Assembly: GCF_021049245.1 (NCBI RefSeq)
Contig: NZ_CP088020.1
Coordinates: forward strand, 1,866,001 to 1,930,000
Direction of reading: 5' to 3'
DNA length: 64,000 nt
Origin: Radiobacillus kanasensis
GTDB lineage: Bacteria > Bacillota > Bacilli > Bacillales > Amphibacillaceae
Every line of letters starts with the position of its first letter. Within the stretch, counting starts at the first letter, position 1. This document shows, in pieces, positions 63,228 to 64,000 of this stretch. The position numbers and the translations under genes were made by a program. A model generated the notes under the pieces. The model saw only the letters and a program-made list of their open reading frames with translations, made no database searches and was not told the origin of the DNA.

Positions 63228-63290
63228 GTTCAAAATTCCGGAAAGAAAAACATATTGCGCTTTTTATTATTCCATTTGAACACGCATCAT
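63228..63290 (+). repeat. TGTTCAAAA...TTTGAACACGCA repeat, second copy
   Basis: TGTTCAAAATTCCGG on the left and CATTTGAACACGCATC on the right. Same ends as 15563-15638 with a different middle. Confidence 0.45.
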
Positions 63291-63336
63291 AATTATATCC
63301 TAAATCACTCCAAGTGGAATGACAAGATAAAAATCA

Positions 63337-63726
63337 TTAATGAACAGAATTTTGATACCGCTCAATCATTTGGCTTTGTACCTGTTGATTGGAGTTAAAG
63401 TCTTCCAGTTCAAATGGAAAGTCAATCTCGTACTTATTCAAAATACTGGCATTTTTACGAAAAGCCTCTTCATAGACTTCTATAGCTGCCTGGTTATCAT
63501 GTAGCGTTTCTAAAATTGTAGAAATGGTTTGTACGGCTGCGATTACTTCTAAAATCTCAACCATGGTTAAATCTTCAAGTTTTGCTGGTTGTAATAGTTT
63601 GAATTCTTTCAACTGTTGTATGTAGCTCATTGAAAAAAAGCAAGGGAATACCCTATCATACAAGTCTTGTAATTGTTCTTTCATATACAGTTGTTGTTCC
63701 GGAGTAGACGCTGTTACTACCTTCAT
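63337..63726 (-). CDS. YhcU/DUF5365-like protein
   Basis: 129 residues, helical, soluble. N-terminus MKVVTASTPEQ and the middle LEVIAAVQTISTILET...YEEAFRKNASILNKYEIDFPF resemble B. subtilis YhcU. Function unknown. Ribosome site AAGGAGGAAG before ATG 63726. Confidence 0.65.
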   Translation of the reverse strand: MKVVTASTPEQQLYMKEQLQDLYDRVFPCFFSMSYIQQLKEFKLLQPAKLEDLTMVEILEVIAAVQTISTILETLHDNQAAIEVYEEAFRKNASILNKYEIDFPFELEDFNSNQQVQSQMIERYQNSVH

Positions 63727-63848
63727 AAACTTCCTCCTTGAGAAACAAAGTCATACACTTTCTTCCCTTCAGAAGAAAAAGTGTATTTCTTTTTTCTACT
63801 ATATCACGAGACTAGCTTGTTTTTTAAGGAGTAATTATTGGCAATGAA

Positions 63849-64000
63849 TCAATGAAATTGAAATTCTACTTTTGACCCTTCTGGGCTCGTGGTAATTTGT
63901 AGTTTCGCATGAATCTCTTCTTTTAACTGTGGCACGTGTGAAATAATGCCAAGAACACGATTGCTTTGTTGTAACCCTTTTAAGCAATCAATCGCTTGAG
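63849..64000 (-). CDS. sbcC: SbcC-type exonuclease subunit, C-terminal end (partial)
   Basis: Only the last ~50 residues are in the window. The frame on the minus strand reads AIDCLKGLQQSNRVLGIISHVPQLKEEI and ends KVEFQFH. The ISHV segment is the conserved H-loop of SbcC/Rad50 ATPases. The rest lies beyond the window edge. SbcCD cuts hairpins and processes DNA ends. Confidence 0.85.
   Translation of the reverse strand, partial: QAIDCLKGLQQSNRVLGIISHVPQLKEEIHAKLQITTSPEGSKVEFQFH

Overview
The window looks like chromosome from a low-GC, endospore-forming, salt-tolerant member of the Bacillaceae (Pontibacillus, Halobacillus, Virgibacillus or Oceanobacillus type; the genus is inference). The evidence is Gram-positive Shine-Dalgarno sites, frequent TTG/GTG starts, T-box and lysine riboswitch control, spore genes (csgA with a sigma-G-like promoter, a LysM plus SleB-type hydrolase, a YqfQ-like protein), and a BCCT osmolyte carrier. 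No rRNA, tRNA, CRISPR array or prophage was seen.

Layout. 0-4 kb: a tricarboxylate transporter (fused TctA-TctB permease, convergent TctC lipoprotein) and a YitT protein. 4-7.6 kb: proBA under a proline T-box, then ppaC. 7.6-8.7 kb: decayed intergenic repeats. 8.7-15.6 kb: uvsE, rhodanese-cysK, a DeoR regulator behind helically phased repeats, a BCCT carrier, a Gly/Tyr/Pro/Arg-rich protein and ilvA. 15.9-18.6 kb: a Fur-box operon (hydrolase, YhfC membrane protease, wHTH regulator) and csgA. 18.8-24 kb: a papain-like protein, a CdsA-like/hydrolase pair, dapA under a lysine riboswitch, yaiI/yqxD and cvfB. 24-27.7 kb: small genes and an AT-rich orphan ORF between inverted relic repeats. 27.7-41.8 kb: ATP-grasp ligase, a base-excision-repair pair (Fpg-like, nfo), a nucleotidase with a broken signal peptide, transporters, a subtilase, a spore-type hydrolase, DinB, ZIP and AI-2E proteins, and two phosphatases.

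41.9-51 kb is the most interesting part. A type I toxin-antitoxin locus (28-residue holin-like toxin on the minus strand, convergent antisense RNA on the plus strand) has a LexA-like box in the toxin promoter. A second copy 8.5 kb away keeps both promoters and the antisense RNA, but its toxin has a nonsense codon, and it is followed by a decayed fragment of the chemotaxis receptor gene that also follows the first copy. Between them lie a TetR-controlled ABC exporter and a divergent MmyB-type regulator/FabF-like synthase pair with a perfect 7-2-7 palindrome.

51-64 kb: an SQD1/SQD2-like pair predicts sulfoquinovosyl diacylglycerol (sulfolipid) synthesis, unusual for a heterotrophic Firmicute. 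Then come a Rieske oxidoreductase, acylphosphatase, ferredoxin, histidine phosphatase, VOC and MhqD-like proteins, TerC, MsrAB, a YqfQ-like protein, a complete IS1182-type insertion sequence, two small conserved proteins and the 3' end of sbcC.
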